64,000 nucleotides of DNA from Candidatus Obscuribacterales bacterium (lineage in GTDB: Bacteria; Cyanobacteriota; Vampirovibrionia; Obscuribacterales; Obscuribacteraceae). This document shows, one piece after another, positions 46,667-55,256 of this stretch. Made by a program: the position numbers and the translations under genes. Under the pieces are notes generated by a model. The model had not been told where the DNA came from. It worked only from the letters and a program-made list of their open reading frames with translations, and ran no database searches. The stretch's first letter is position 1, and each line of letters starts with the position of its first letter. The stretch is from assembly GCA_019637435.1 (NCBI GenBank), contig JAHBVO010000003.1:992001-1056000 (forward strand). The letters are read 5' to 3'.

Positions 46667-48796
46667 TTATAAATTGAGAAGCCGTTTTGACCAGTTCCAG
46701 AAACCGGTCGGGTTATCCATTATCTGTTCGATTTTGAAATTCGGTGGTGGCGTGGATGTTGGAGACGTCGATGAAGGGCGACTCTTCAGGAGCTGTTCCA
46801 TCTCGTCGTCCATCTCCGGGTTCATTCCACGCGGAGGAGGTATGGGGTTTGGTGATACCGGGGGCGGTGCAGGCGGATCCTTCACGACCTTGCCGAGTAG
46901 CGACGTATTGAAGAAAAGTTCTTTAGGAATCAGCACGTCCGGTCGTCGCATTTTAATCACTTCCTGCGAGTCTACCGGTGCTGTAATCATCCTTCGAATC
47001 CGCTGTCCACTTGCGAGGAACAGCACGGCTTCGCCAGTGTCTTCGGAGAACATGAACGCCTCGCCATGTTTCAGCGACGACGTTCCGTTCTCTGCTAAAT
47101 ACCGCAGGCGCCTGGTCCATTCGTCCTCAACCATTGCCGGATTGCGCCGGGTGAGCGGCGGAAGCTTAACTGTCGGCTGCTGCTGTTGTTGCTGAGGCGA
47201 AGTTGGTCTTGACGCGAGCAAGCGTGAATCGGCTTTGTGAGCGTTGAGATAAAATGGCGTGCCGTCGTCATCATTCGTGTGAACCAGAGTCGCGCGACTG
47301 GATGAGGAGGTAGCTGGAGATTTTCCAGCATGATCGTTTAAGTTGGCACGGTCGATTCCAGCAACTCGTTCAGCCTTCGAACGGTTCGTCGGGGACTGTT
47401 CCCGCTCAATCACGGCTGGGCTATCAATCAGGCTGTGAGCCGCTCTCGACGAGGGCGGCGATTGATTCGATTGAACAGAATGCGCATGAGCGACTACCGT
47501 ACTTCTGTCTTCTCGTGAAGAGGAAGAGGACCTTTGTGGGCGCGTCGATGCTGGTGATGATGGTGAATCTACTCCCCAGCCGAAAGGTCTGTCGACTGTT
47601 TCCGAATCATTTATTACTCGTTTTCTTTCGTTTTTTGAATTGAGCACATCCAGCGTGTCAGCTGGGTCTCCATTGTATGCCAGCAAATTCTTTCTTGATC
47701 GAGGAAGTACATTCTCGTCAATTTTTTCGTCATCGGCTTGCGCACGAAATTCCTTCTTCAAATTCGATGCGGGCTTGGGCTCCAGATCATCAGTATCTTC
47801 GTCATCTGCGTACGCTACTCGGTTGTCTTCGGCTGCATTTGCTTTAAACGTTTCGGGCCAGGAGAATAGTTTGGCAATCCAATTTTGACGTTGCTCTGAG
47901 TTTTTGTTCTTTGTTTTGTATTTGCGTGCGATTAGCTCGCGGATCTTCCGCCGGTTAGCCGGTCTTCTTTTGCGCTTGCTTGCTGCTGTCTTTGTCTCTT
48001 TGTGCGTTGACTCGCGGGTTTCAGTGGGTTCCTCATCGCTGGCTTCCGCTAACTCAATTTTCTTTGCTGTGTCCCGCACTGCAGGTAGTGGCAGTGCGGA
48101 ATGCAGGGACTGGAGAATCATTGGAGGAACTCCGTCCATCAGGTTGATGCCATTCGTGTCTTCGTCAGGTTTGATAGCGGTTTGCGACTTCTGCAGGTTA
48201 AGAGATTCGCCCAGTTGTTCAACCGCGTCTGAAACTTTTCCTTGTTCCAATTTCAGCGTAGCCAGGAGCAGTCGTGCTCGCGAATATTTTGGACGTATTG
48301 CCAATGCCTGTTCCAATCTGGAAACCGCCAGCTTGTGGAAGCCTTTTTCTCTGAAGATGAGCGCTTGCTCGTAATAAGCGTCGATCAGTTTTGGATCTTC
48401 ACGAGTGGCTTTGAGAAATTCAATCAAAGCCCTGCTGCTGTCGCCGCTCTGGCGATACTGCATGCCTTTGTCGAAGTTAGCACGAGCCATGCGGGCGCGG
48501 CTCTTCGCGATCAAGGCGGCCGATTCCGACGGGGGGTTGGGAATGGGATCGCCGTTGGGTAATGTTGTTTGTTGAATTAAATTAGGGCTGTTTTCACCTT
48601 TCGGCGAATAGATTGATGATGGCTCGTCGCTCGACTCTCCACCCACCTGGTCCTCACCTGTAGTACCAGATCTGCTTGCATCATCATTCGTGTATGCCAG
48701 TGGTAGAGCGCTGGCAGGGCTATTTGCAACATCCGAGAGCAGTGACTGACACCTGGCTTCACCTGCATTCAGAGAAGCCAGAAAGATCAATGTCAA
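46667..48796 (-). CDS. Secreted TPR protein with long disordered region
   Basis: The N-terminus looks like a signal peptide (LIFLASLNAGEARC). The start is a TTG at 48794-48796 with no Shine-Dalgarno, and an in-frame TAA upstream leaves little alternative, so the start is uncertain. TPR-like helices (ARANFDKGMQYRQSGDSSRALIEFLKATREDP, DAYYEQALIFREKGFHKLAVSRLEQALAIRP) cover ~100-210. A long basic/Ser-rich disordered region (~240-550) with a Gln run (QQQQQQ) follows, and then a conserved-looking ~60-residue segment before a Pro-rich tail. Function is unknown; TPRs suggest protein binding. Confidence 0.7.
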   Translation of the reverse strand: MTLIFLASLNAGEARCQSLLSDVANSPASALPLAYTNDDASRSGTTGEDQVGGESSDEPSSIYSPKGENSPNLIQQTTLPNGDPIPNPPSESAALIAKSRARMARANFDKGMQYRQSGDSSRALIEFLKATREDPKLIDAYYEQALIFREKGFHKLAVSRLEQALAIRPKYSRARLLLATLKLEQGKVSDAVEQLGESLNLQKSQTAIKPDEDTNGINLMDGVPPMILQSLHSALPLPAVRDTAKKIELAEASDEEPTETRESTHKETKTAASKRKRRPANRRKIRELIARKYKTKNKNSEQRQNWIAKLFSWPETFKANAAEDNRVAYADDEDTDDLEPKPASNLKKEFRAQADDEKIDENVLPRSRKNLLAYNGDPADTLDVLNSKNERKRVINDSETVDRPFGWGVDSPSSPASTRPQRSSSSSREDRSTVVAHAHSVQSNQSPPSSRAAHSLIDSPAVIEREQSPTNRSKAERVAGIDRANLNDHAGKSPATSSSSRATLVHTNDDDGTPFYLNAHKADSRLLASRPTSPQQQQQQPTVKLPPLTRRNPAMVEDEWTRRLRYLAENGTSSLKHGEAFMFSEDTGEAVLFLASGQRIRRMITAPVDSQEVIKMRRPDVLIPKELFFNTSLLGKVVKDPPAPPPVSPNPIPPPRGMNPEMDDEMEQLLKSRPSSTSPTSTPPPNFKIEQIMDNPTGFWNWSKRLLNL

Positions 48797-48912
48797 AAGT
48801 TTTGTTCTGGTCAGATCCGGCCCCCGATCTAGCAGCGTCGACGACAGTCTCCGCGACGTTTATCAACGTATCGTAAATGATCGTCAATTGCAAGCAGGCA
48901 CCTTCTGCGGTG

Positions 48913-49395
48913 TCATCGCTTGATGAAAACGTGTTCCAGATTTCGGAAAAATGTCTTGATGGAGGGTTCGACGATGCACGCAAGTGGTCGAACCAGCACC
49001 GTTCGCATGTCCGACAGGGCGCCGCCCCATATATCTGTCAGGGGTCTGTCTCCCACCACCGCCACCTCCGCTGGTGGCAATTGCAAAGCGTCAAGAGCCT
49101 TTCTAAATCCGGCTTTCCATGGCTTTGCCGCGTAGCCGATCACAGGCATGCTCAACACAAGACTTGCGTTTTCGATATAAGCTTCACGCTTGTTATTGGT
49201 CAAGACAACCATTTGAAAACGCTCACGGGCTCTCACTAACCAGGCCTCTGTCACCGGATCTATGTTGCCAGATTTCGGTGCCATCAGAGTGCTGTCCAGG
49301 TCGATAATAAGACCGCGTATACCGTCGTTGTATAGCTGTTCGATATCGAGCAGGCTTATGTCACCCTTGACCGAGTAAGTTGGTTTTAAAAACAT
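48913..49395 (-). CDS. YqeG-family HAD phosphatase
   Basis: A 160-residue HAD-like protein of the YqeG type. The nucleophile motif DLDST (Asp32, Asp34) is present, followed by the Thr/Asn motif VVLTNNKREAY, AKPWKAGFRKAL and the motif IV segment VVGDRPLTDIWGG. The substrate is unknown; the family includes mitochondrial PTPMT1-type phosphatidylglycerophosphatase Gep4 homologues, so phosphatidylglycerophosphate is a reasonable guess that agrees with the lipid genes nearby. Confidence 0.85.
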   Translation of the reverse strand: MFLKPTYSVKGDISLLDIEQLYNDGIRGLIIDLDSTLMAPKSGNIDPVTEAWLVRARERFQMVVLTNNKREAYIENASLVLSMPVIGYAAKPWKAGFRKALDALQLPPAEVAVVGDRPLTDIWGGALSDMRTVLVRPLACIVEPSIKTFFRNLEHVFIKR

Positions 49396-49604
49396 TTGAT
49401 CTGTTTCAGTCGCCTTTTAGTTCTTATCTTGCATTCCCACAAAGTCCATTTAAAACGAGCTCTGGGAATTCGCCAATGTTACGCGAAGATTTGTTGACTC
49501 ACACAAAGCTATCTTTGACGGCTTTGACAGGTTACAATGGCTAATCCCGTTGCTTCAGACGAGAGAAGTTTTCGGCTCCCCCACTGACGTGGCGATTTCA
49601 AGTA

Positions 49605-50360
49605 GTGAATTTAAAAGGCAAATCCAAACCGGGTCCTGAAACCAACGCCGTAGAGCCGGCGAAACTGCCGGTGTCTCACGTTGCCGTAATCATGGATGGC
49701 AATCGGCGCTGGGCGAACAAACATCACCTTCCCACTGTTGTGGGTCATAAAGAGGGCGTGAAGAGCTTAAAGCGCCTTGTAAAGCATGTTGGCGCTCTGA
49801 AACTCAACTATTTGACCGTTTATGCCTTTTCCAGTGAGAACTGGCAGCGCAGCGAAGAAGAAGTCGGTTATCTGATGCAGCTTTTTACCGACGTTCTTGT
49901 GGATGAAGTTCAGGAGCTGGCGGAAAATAAGGTGCGGCTGCGCTTCATCGGGCAGAAGTCGACGATGCCGGACAAGCTTCGCGAGCGGATGGAAGAAGCT
50001 TGCCAAGAAACAGAAAAGAATTTAGGACTGAATCTCCAGGTCGCGATTAATTACGGGGCTCGTCAGGAGATTACTGAGGCGGCTCGTGAGATTGCGATTC
50101 AAGTGCGCGATGGAAAGATCAGTGCCGATCAAATCGACGAAGCGCTTTTCGCGAAGCACCTGTATACCGCCGAAATTCCGGATCCTGAATTGTTGATTCG
50201 CACCGGCGGCGAAATGCGTATTTCAAACTATTTGCTGTGGCAATCTGCGTACACAGAACTGTATGTGACGCCGGCGCTTTGGCCGGAATTTCAGCCGCGA
50301 CACTTTGATGAAGCAATGCGTGAATTTTCCCGACGGGAGCGGCGTTGGGGCGGCGATTAG
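49605..50360 (+). CDS. uppS: Isoprenyl transferase (undecaprenyl diphosphate synthase)
   Basis: A cis-prenyltransferase making the C55 carrier for peptidoglycan and polysaccharide export. The signature VIMDGNRRWA (Asp31) and SFSSENW-type YAFSSENWQRS are intact, as is the C-terminal ELLIRTGGEMRISNYLLWQSAYTELYVTPALWPEF. Its length of 251 is normal. The start is GTG at 49605. It stands alone on the plus strand between two minus-strand blocks, and no dxr or cdsA follows, unlike the usual cluster. Confidence 0.95.
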   Translation: MNLKGKSKPGPETNAVEPAKLPVSHVAVIMDGNRRWANKHHLPTVVGHKEGVKSLKRLVKHVGALKLNYLTVYAFSSENWQRSEEEVGYLMQLFTDVLVDEVQELAENKVRLRFIGQKSTMPDKLRERMEEACQETEKNLGLNLQVAINYGARQEITEAAREIAIQVRDGKISADQIDEALFAKHLYTAEIPDPELLIRTGGEMRISNYLLWQSAYTELYVTPALWPEFQPRHFDEAMREFSRRERRWGGD

Positions 50361-50403
50361 AGCTTTACGCTCTTGAATTTGAACGAGTCACCAGTGTTTT
50401 GAT

Positions 50404-50790
50404 TTAGTCGTCTAAATCAGGCATCCATCTGTCTATGACGATTTTCAGCCGGCCGATTTCCACAGGTTTAAACAGAAAGTCGTTCATCCCGGCCGCGAAA
50501 CACTTCTCTTTGTCAGGATTAGCAGTAATCGCGATTATTGGTGTGTATGTACTCATGCCCAGGCTTGTCTCATTTTTTCGAATGAGCTCGGTTGCTTCTA
50601 GCCCGTCCATCACGGGCATTTGAACGTCCATTAAAATGACGTCGTATTTCTTTTCCATCGCTTTTCTGACGGCCTCGGTGCCATCGTTGGCAAAGTCACA
50701 GTCGTAGCCCAGCGAGACTAGCTGACGTTTTGCCAGGTAGCGTAAAGATGCGTCGTCCTCGGCGACTAAGATAAGTCTATTGTTGGGCAT
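50404..50790 (-). CDS. Single-domain response regulator (receiver)
   Basis: A 128-residue receiver: acidic pair at EDD near residue 11, phospho-acceptor Asp55 in LMDVQMP, Thr in IAITAN and Lys in LFKPV. It has no output domain, so it must act through a partner. Last gene of the stressosome operon; its start overlaps the histidine kinase gene by 14 bases, and it would receive phosphate from that kinase. Output is unknown. Confidence 0.93.
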   Translation of the reverse strand: MPNNRLILVAEDDASLRYLAKRQLVSLGYDCDFANDGTEAVRKAMEKKYDVILMDVQMPVMDGLEATELIRKNETSLGMSTYTPIIAITANPDKEKCFAAGMNDFLFKPVEIGRLKIVIDRWMPDLDD

Positions 50791-52180
50791 CCTGTTTCAC
50801 CTGCATCGGCACGCTGAACCAGAATGTCGAACCCTCGCCTTCCCTGCTTTCAACTCCAATGGAACCCTTCATCAATTCTACGAGTCGCTTCGAGAGCGCC
50901 AGACCAAGCCCGGTTCCTCCGTGTCTTCGAGTCATGCTGCCATCTACTTGAACGAACAGATTGAACAGACGTTTCTGATTCTCCACTGAGATACCGGGGC
51001 CTTGATCTTGGACCGCGAATCTAACGAAAGCTGTGTCCCCGTCACGATTTTGGATGGTAGCGTCTACTTTGACCGTGCCTTTGTCCGAGAATTTGATGGC
51101 GTTGTGAACTAAGTTATTCAGTACCTGTCTGATGCGGCAAGCGGCACCATGGACGGTGCAGTCAAGAAGTGCATCGATCTTTTTGTCGAGCACGATTCCC
51201 TTTTGGGCGGCTGATGCGCTGAAAGAGTCGAACACTCCATCTACGATAGAGTCGACGCGAAAGTCTTCTTCTACGAGTTCTAACTTCCCGGCTTCGAGTC
51301 TCGACATGTCTAAAAGATCGTTGACCAGCGTCATCAAAGTTTTAGCGGACTTGTGAATGAATTCGGCGGTTTCGTGCTCCTGGCCTGTCGTCTCACTGAC
51401 GAGGAGTTCGCTCAGTCCTAATATTCCGGACATTGGCGTCCGGATTTCATGACTTATGTTAGTGATGAATTGTGATTTGAGTTCGTGGGCGGCTATAGCT
51501 TCATCGCGTGCATTCGCTAATTCAGCGGTTCTTCGGGCGACACGCTCTTCGAGTGAATTGTTTAGCGCACGCACTTCCGCGTACAGACTCTCCAGCTGTC
51601 TGTTTTTGTCGATGAACTCAGCGTTCATCTCCGCCAGCTGTGTTTGGCTTTTTGAAAGTTGATCCAAAGCTACCAGCAGTTCCTGATTCTGTTGATAAAC
51701 TTCGTCCAGCGGATTTGTGCCTGCAAGCCTGGCTAGCGAGTTTGCGAGTTCGTCGATTTCCGCCGCTGAAAATGGAATAACCCTGTTGATCAGGTTTTTC
51801 TCCAGTGTGACACTCGTCCCGGCTGGCGATGAGTCGATCTTCATGGCGTCAACCAATTTCTTCGCTCCACGAAGACCCATGTGTTCGTCGCTGACGGAAA
51901 GCGCCGTGTCCGGCATGCCAGGACCTTTGTCGCGCGTGATGATGACGAGTTTGATTGGTTGTTTTCTATCGTCAATGAAGAAGTCTACGAATCCGCCTTT
52001 AGCATGGATGTAAGCGTTTCTTGCAATCTCACTGACCGCTGTTGAAATTCTGGTTTGGTCGCCTGCTCCGTAGCCTATGAGAAGAGCGATTTGACGGGCT
52101 CTACGTCGAACCATCAAGATGTCACTCTCCAGCTTCACGGGCAAGGTCAACAGAATTTTTGGTTTTTCAGTTGCGCTCAT
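50777..52180 (-). CDS. Sensor histidine kinase with N-terminal RsbT-like ATPase domain
   Basis: A 467-residue cytosolic kinase with no membrane helix. Residues ~15-145 form an RsbT/anti-sigma-like GHKL domain (N-box SEIARNAYIH, Glu51/Asn55; DKGPGMPD; GLRGAKKLVD). A coiled coil follows (~165-225), then HisKA with His244 in ISHEIRTP and HATPase_c with the N-box (VLNNLVHNAIKF), DQGPGIS and GTGLGLALSKRL. It overlaps the phosphatase gene by four bases (ATGA) and the receiver gene by 14. In known Gram-negative stressosomes RsbT or its output kinase drives a two-component system, which this gene order fits. Confidence 0.9.
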   Translation of the reverse strand: MSATEKPKILLTLPVKLESDILMVRRRARQIALLIGYGAGDQTRISTAVSEIARNAYIHAKGGFVDFFIDDRKQPIKLVIITRDKGPGMPDTALSVSDEHMGLRGAKKLVDAMKIDSSPAGTSVTLEKNLINRVIPFSAAEIDELANSLARLAGTNPLDEVYQQNQELLVALDQLSKSQTQLAEMNAEFIDKNRQLESLYAEVRALNNSLEERVARRTAELANARDEAIAAHELKSQFITNISHEIRTPMSGILGLSELLVSETTGQEHETAEFIHKSAKTLMTLVNDLLDMSRLEAGKLELVEEDFRVDSIVDGVFDSFSASAAQKGIVLDKKIDALLDCTVHGAACRIRQVLNNLVHNAIKFSDKGTVKVDATIQNRDGDTAFVRFAVQDQGPGISVENQKRLFNLFVQVDGSMTRRHGGTGLGLALSKRLVELMKGSIGVESREGEGSTFWFSVPMQVKQDAQQ

Positions 52181-53181
52181 TTACCCCTCGATTGTTTTAC
52201 TACAAGGATCGTCTCGTCGTCCGTACTTTTTGCATGCATCATATACAGCCATCCTGCGATGATTTGCGCGGGCTGCTCGCTGACGTCGTCCAGCGAATGA
52301 AATGTCTTAGAATCCAAGCCGTCCGAATGCATGACAAGGACAGAATTTGGATTCCAGGGGACGGAAAGCTGATTGATCTTTCGACCTTCATAACCTAGCG
52401 TGCCGTTCATTGACACCATATGTTTCCGTTGTCCGCTTGTTAATACTACTCCCGCCACATTTCCCAAGCCGCTGTAGTCGACCACGCCTTTGTCGAAGTC
52501 TATTCGTGCCACCGCTCCGACAGCCCCTCGCGATCCACGCAGAGACAGGTGCATCGCCTTCAAAACTTCGGATGGCGGCGCATTTAAATTCTCTCGGAAC
52601 CGCTTCTTTGCCAGCTGCGCCGCGTCACTTGCCTCGACTCCATGACCCAGTCCATCGACCAGCATGCAATAAAGATGGTTGGCCGTTCTTTCCAGAGCCC
52701 ATTTGTCGCCTGAAATTTCTTCTCCGCGCTTCGGAACAGTGAATGCGCCGAACTGAAAGTCTGTCGTTGTCGGCGGCGAGGTCCAGGTCCTTGTCTGGAT
52801 AACCGTTCCTGAGCCTGGCTTTGAGAAGAAGTTTGACTCATCGGTCAGTCGTTTAATGGCACCAAGCCCGGTGCCAAATGAACCAGAGGACGAAATGCCG
52901 TCTTCTAAGCATTCGTCAGTATTCATGCCTCTCCCGGAGTCTATCGCGTAAATCTCTACTCCGACGCCATCACTTTGAGACAAGCTCTGCACTATCAATT
53001 TCCCACCCTCGGAAGTATGCTTCAGGAGGTTGGTACCGAATTCGGTGCAGGTGATCGAAAGTCGATCGATGATTTTATCTTCAACTCCACTGAGCTTGGC
53101 AAATTTAGCTATCTTCCGGCGAGAGTCGGTAATCTGACTTTCGTCTCTGATTTCAAAGAGCAGAGCGTCAATCACTTCCAT
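52177..53181 (-). CDS. RsbX-like phosphatase fused to an RsbT-like domain
   Basis: The N-terminal ~135 residues are a GHKL domain (N-box CTEFGTNLLKH, Glu47/Asn51; DSGRGMN; FGTGLGAIKRL). The C-terminal ~190 residues are SpoIIE/PP2C type (Asp176 in LVDGLGHGVEASD; GLGNVAG; SDGLDSK; STDDETI). It would remove phosphate from RsbS/RsbR to reset the stressosome, as RsbX does. Fusion of an RsbT-like domain to RsbX is unusual in Bacillus; I do not know how widespread it is elsewhere. It starts ten bases before the end of the preceding rsbT copy. Confidence 0.88.
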   Translation of the reverse strand: MEVIDALLFEIRDESQITDSRRKIAKFAKLSGVEDKIIDRLSITCTEFGTNLLKHTSEGGKLIVQSLSQSDGVGVEIYAIDSGRGMNTDECLEDGISSSGSFGTGLGAIKRLTDESNFFSKPGSGTVIQTRTWTSPPTTTDFQFGAFTVPKRGEEISGDKWALERTANHLYCMLVDGLGHGVEASDAAQLAKKRFRENLNAPPSEVLKAMHLSLRGSRGAVGAVARIDFDKGVVDYSGLGNVAGVVLTSGQRKHMVSMNGTLGYEGRKINQLSVPWNPNSVLVMHSDGLDSKTFHSLDDVSEQPAQIIAGWLYMMHAKSTDDETILVVKQSRGK

Positions 53182-53579
53182 TTTGTCACGCTCACAGTAG
53201 TACCCTGTCCCGGAATCGATGTCAGCTCGAATTCGTCCATCAAACGTTTTGATCCGGTTAGTCCCAATCCCAAGCCATTCTTCGAGGTATATCCGTCGGT
53301 CAACGCCAGATTCACGTTTTCAATCCCAGGGCCGGAGTCTGTGAATGTCATGCGCAGTCCAATTTTCTCCTGGCGCTGAACTCTCTCGATATGCACATCT
53401 CCGCCGAGTCCGTGTTCAAGAACGTTTCGTCCCAATTCGCTTGCTGCGGTAATGATTTTTGTCTGATTCATAACTGAAAAGGCGAAATCTACGGCATGAA
53501 GCTTGATAGCTTGACGTGCATCAACAAGGTCTTCCTCGCTCCTTAAGGGACAAACTTGCAGCAGTTCTCTGTCGATAAT
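53172..53579 (-). CDS. rsbT: Second RsbT-like kinase, no canonical start codon
   Basis: Serine kinase/switch of the stressosome (GHKL; N-box ASELGRN, DSGPGIE, GLGLTGSKRL). The first ATG lies at 53471, but the homology to the preceding RsbT extends 36 codons further upstream, right up to the TAG (53580-53582) of that gene and in the same frame. After TAG come ATT ATC GAC. Candidates are an ATT start at 53577-53579 (AAGAGAGA lies six bases upstream), a CTG at codon 6 or 7, read-through of TAG, or a nonsense split of an old tandem fusion. Without the 36 codons the first strand and helix are lost. Coordinates here use the ATT. The start of the next gene overlaps its end by ten bases. Confidence 0.65.
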   Translation of the reverse strand: MIDRELLQVCPLRSEEDLVDARQAIKLHAVDFAFSVMNQTKIITAASELGRNVLEHGLGGDVHIERVQRQEKIGLRMTFTDSGPGIENVNLALTDGYTSKNGLGLGLTGSKRLMDEFELTSIPGQGTTVSVTKWK

Positions 53580-53996
53580 CTAAAGTCTCTCTTGCCATTT
53601 AGTGATTGATACTTTTGTGCCGCTTCCGGCATGCGATTCCAGTTGAAACTCATCCATCAACCGCCGTGCTCCTCCCAGTCCTAAGCCCATTCCGTTGCCG
53701 GTAGTGAAGCCGTCCTCGAGAGCTCTATCGGTATCGGGAATTCCCGGACCGGTATCCTCGAAAATCATTCTCAAACCGATGCGCCCGGTTCCATCATCTA
53801 TGATTTGGATTAGCGCGTGACCACCCTTCCCGTGCTCCAGGGTATTGCGTGCCAATTCACTCGCTGCGGTGATGATCTTAGTTTGGTTAACCAGGCTGAA
53901 ATTGAGCAATGCGACAACTCTTTTGACCGAACTGCGCACGATGCTAATGTCATCCTCTTTGCAGATTGGGCGGTCTTCCTGCGATTTTACTAGCAT
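53580..53996 (-). CDS. rsbT: RsbT-like serine kinase (stressosome switch)
   Basis: A 138-residue GHKL kinase: N-box AASELARNTLEHG (Glu47, Asn51), G1 box DTGPGIPD, G2 box GLGLGGARRLMDEF. In stressosomes RsbT phosphorylates RsbS and RsbR and is then released to act on its output partner. GGGGAAG lies eight bases before the ATG. The gene overlaps rsbS by 47 bases, and its TAG is followed directly in frame by the second rsbT copy. Confidence 0.93.
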   Translation of the reverse strand: MLVKSQEDRPICKEDDISIVRSSVKRVVALLNFSLVNQTKIITAASELARNTLEHGKGGHALIQIIDDGTGRIGLRMIFEDTGPGIPDTDRALEDGFTTGNGMGLGLGGARRLMDEFQLESHAGSGTKVSITKWQERL

Positions 53997-54378
53997 TAGC
54001 GGTTCTTCCCCTGTTTGATTTTGCCTTGATTAACCGCTCGAGAAGAGCCATTCCGCCTTCGGCGTTTAGAGCCGTATGGATGCCTTGAAGAGCAATTCCA
54101 AGTTCCGTAATCGTGATGGCTATAGCCGGTTGCATGCCTACCAGAACTGTTTCGCAGTCGAGAAGTCGAGAGGCTTTGGCTATGTTTCCGAGGACGCGCC
54201 CCATAAAGGAGTCGACCATCTCAAGTGCTGAAATGTCGATGAGAACGCCTTTTGCACCTGCTGAAAGAATCTTTTCAGTCAGATCTTCCTGTAGCGCCAA
54301 CGCTACTCTGTCGTGGAAGTCGACCTGAATGGTGACCAGGAGCTTGTCTCCCAGTTTCAAAATCGGAATACGATCCAC
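53950..54378 (-). CDS. rsbS: RsbS-like STAS-domain stressosome protein
   Basis: A compact STAS protein: IPILKLGDKLLVTIQVDFHDRVA at the start and IDISALEMVDSFMGR with Ser57 as the likely RsbT phosphorylation site. GMQPAIAITITELGIALQGIHTALN is typical of RsbS. The protein is 142 residues, ~20 longer than usual, with a basic C-terminal tail (KAKSNRGRTANASKIAGR). It begins two bases after the rsbR stop codon, and its end overlaps rsbT. It would form the stressosome core with RsbR. Confidence 0.95.
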   Translation of the reverse strand: MDRIPILKLGDKLLVTIQVDFHDRVALALQEDLTEKILSAGAKGVLIDISALEMVDSFMGRVLGNIAKASRLLDCETVLVGMQPAIAITITELGIALQGIHTALNAEGGMALLERLIKAKSNRGRTANASKIAGRPPNLQRG

Positions 54379-54380
54379 TG

Positions 54381-55256
54381 TTATCTGACCTCATCTTTGG
54401 CGTCGGCTTCTTTGTAGCTGTACCAACCCACTCTTGCCATTGCTTCGCGTAGAGCATCTTCCATGGTCGCTCTCGTGACGATGTCGTGAATTTCAATTCC
54501 GAGGTGGACGATGGTTTGAGCAATTTGAGGTCTGATACCGCTGATGATGCACTCAGCACCCATCAGCCGCGTCGCAGAAACCGTCTTTATCAAATGCTGC
54601 GCTGTTTGAGTGTCAACTGTGGGAACACCAGTTATGTCTAGAATCGCGATTTTTGCTCCGATGTCGACAATCTTTTGAAGAAGGTTTTCCATAACAATCT
54701 GAGTTCTGGCGCTGTCTAGAGTTCCTATAAGTGGAACAGCCACAATGCCTTCCCACATTTTAATTACTGGAGTCGACATCTCCAGAATGTCCTTCTGTTG
54801 ACGGCGAATGATGTCCTCGCGGGTTTTCTGGAATGCTTCTGTCGTGACCAGGGCGAGGTCGTCTATAAGTACGGAGAGCGCCCAGGACATCTTTGCCAGG
54901 CTCGGGTCGTTGCCAAAATCTTTGTTCAACTGCTCAAAAAGCGGTTGCTTGAAAGACAGAACGAAAGAGGCGGTTTCCGATGGTGATGATCCAAGGCGAG
55001 CCCTCGACACTGACAGGTCGGAGAGCATCAACTTTACGGCGCTCCACTCAGGTGTATTGAGGTTCTCGATATTGCCGTCTTTGGCTGCTGCTTGAAACAG
55101 TTTAAAAAATTCGTTCGAGCTGGTTGTGAGTGAGCTGTCTGACACTGCTTGCGAACGGTTTTTGTTCGCGAGTTGCAGACTAACCCAATTTTCAATGATG
55201 TCGGCCGATGATTTGCTCAAAATCGAGGCAATCGGAGTGAGTGTGTCTTTAGCCAT
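54381..55256 (-). CDS. rsbR: RsbR-like stressosome sensor
   Basis: The first gene of the operon. The N-terminal ~140 residues are a variable, helical (globin-like in family members) sensor domain, and the C-terminal ~120 are STAS (VAVPLIGTLDSARTQIVMENLLQ; ILDITGVPTVDTQTAQHLIKT with phosphorylatable Thr; GIRPQIAQTIVHLGIEI). The frame opens at 55460, but ATG 55256 has GAGG five bases upstream and gives MAKDTLTPIAS, so it is preferred (291 residues). No haem- or flavin-binding motif can be recognised, so its signal is unknown. Confidence 0.92.
   Translation of the reverse strand: MAKDTLTPIASILSKSSADIIENWVSLQLANKNRSQAVSDSSLTTSSNEFFKLFQAAAKDGNIENLNTPEWSAVKLMLSDLSVSRARLGSSPSETASFVLSFKQPLFEQLNKDFGNDPSLAKMSWALSVLIDDLALVTTEAFQKTREDIIRRQQKDILEMSTPVIKMWEGIVAVPLIGTLDSARTQIVMENLLQKIVDIGAKIAILDITGVPTVDTQTAQHLIKTVSATRLMGAECIISGIRPQIAQTIVHLGIEIHDIVTRATMEDALREAMARVGWYSYKEADAKDEVR

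Noticed and set aside
46635..47195. Plus-strand ORF of 186 codons opposite the TPR protein
   Set aside because: A shadow of the Ser/Pro-rich coding strand, with no ribosome-binding site or domain.
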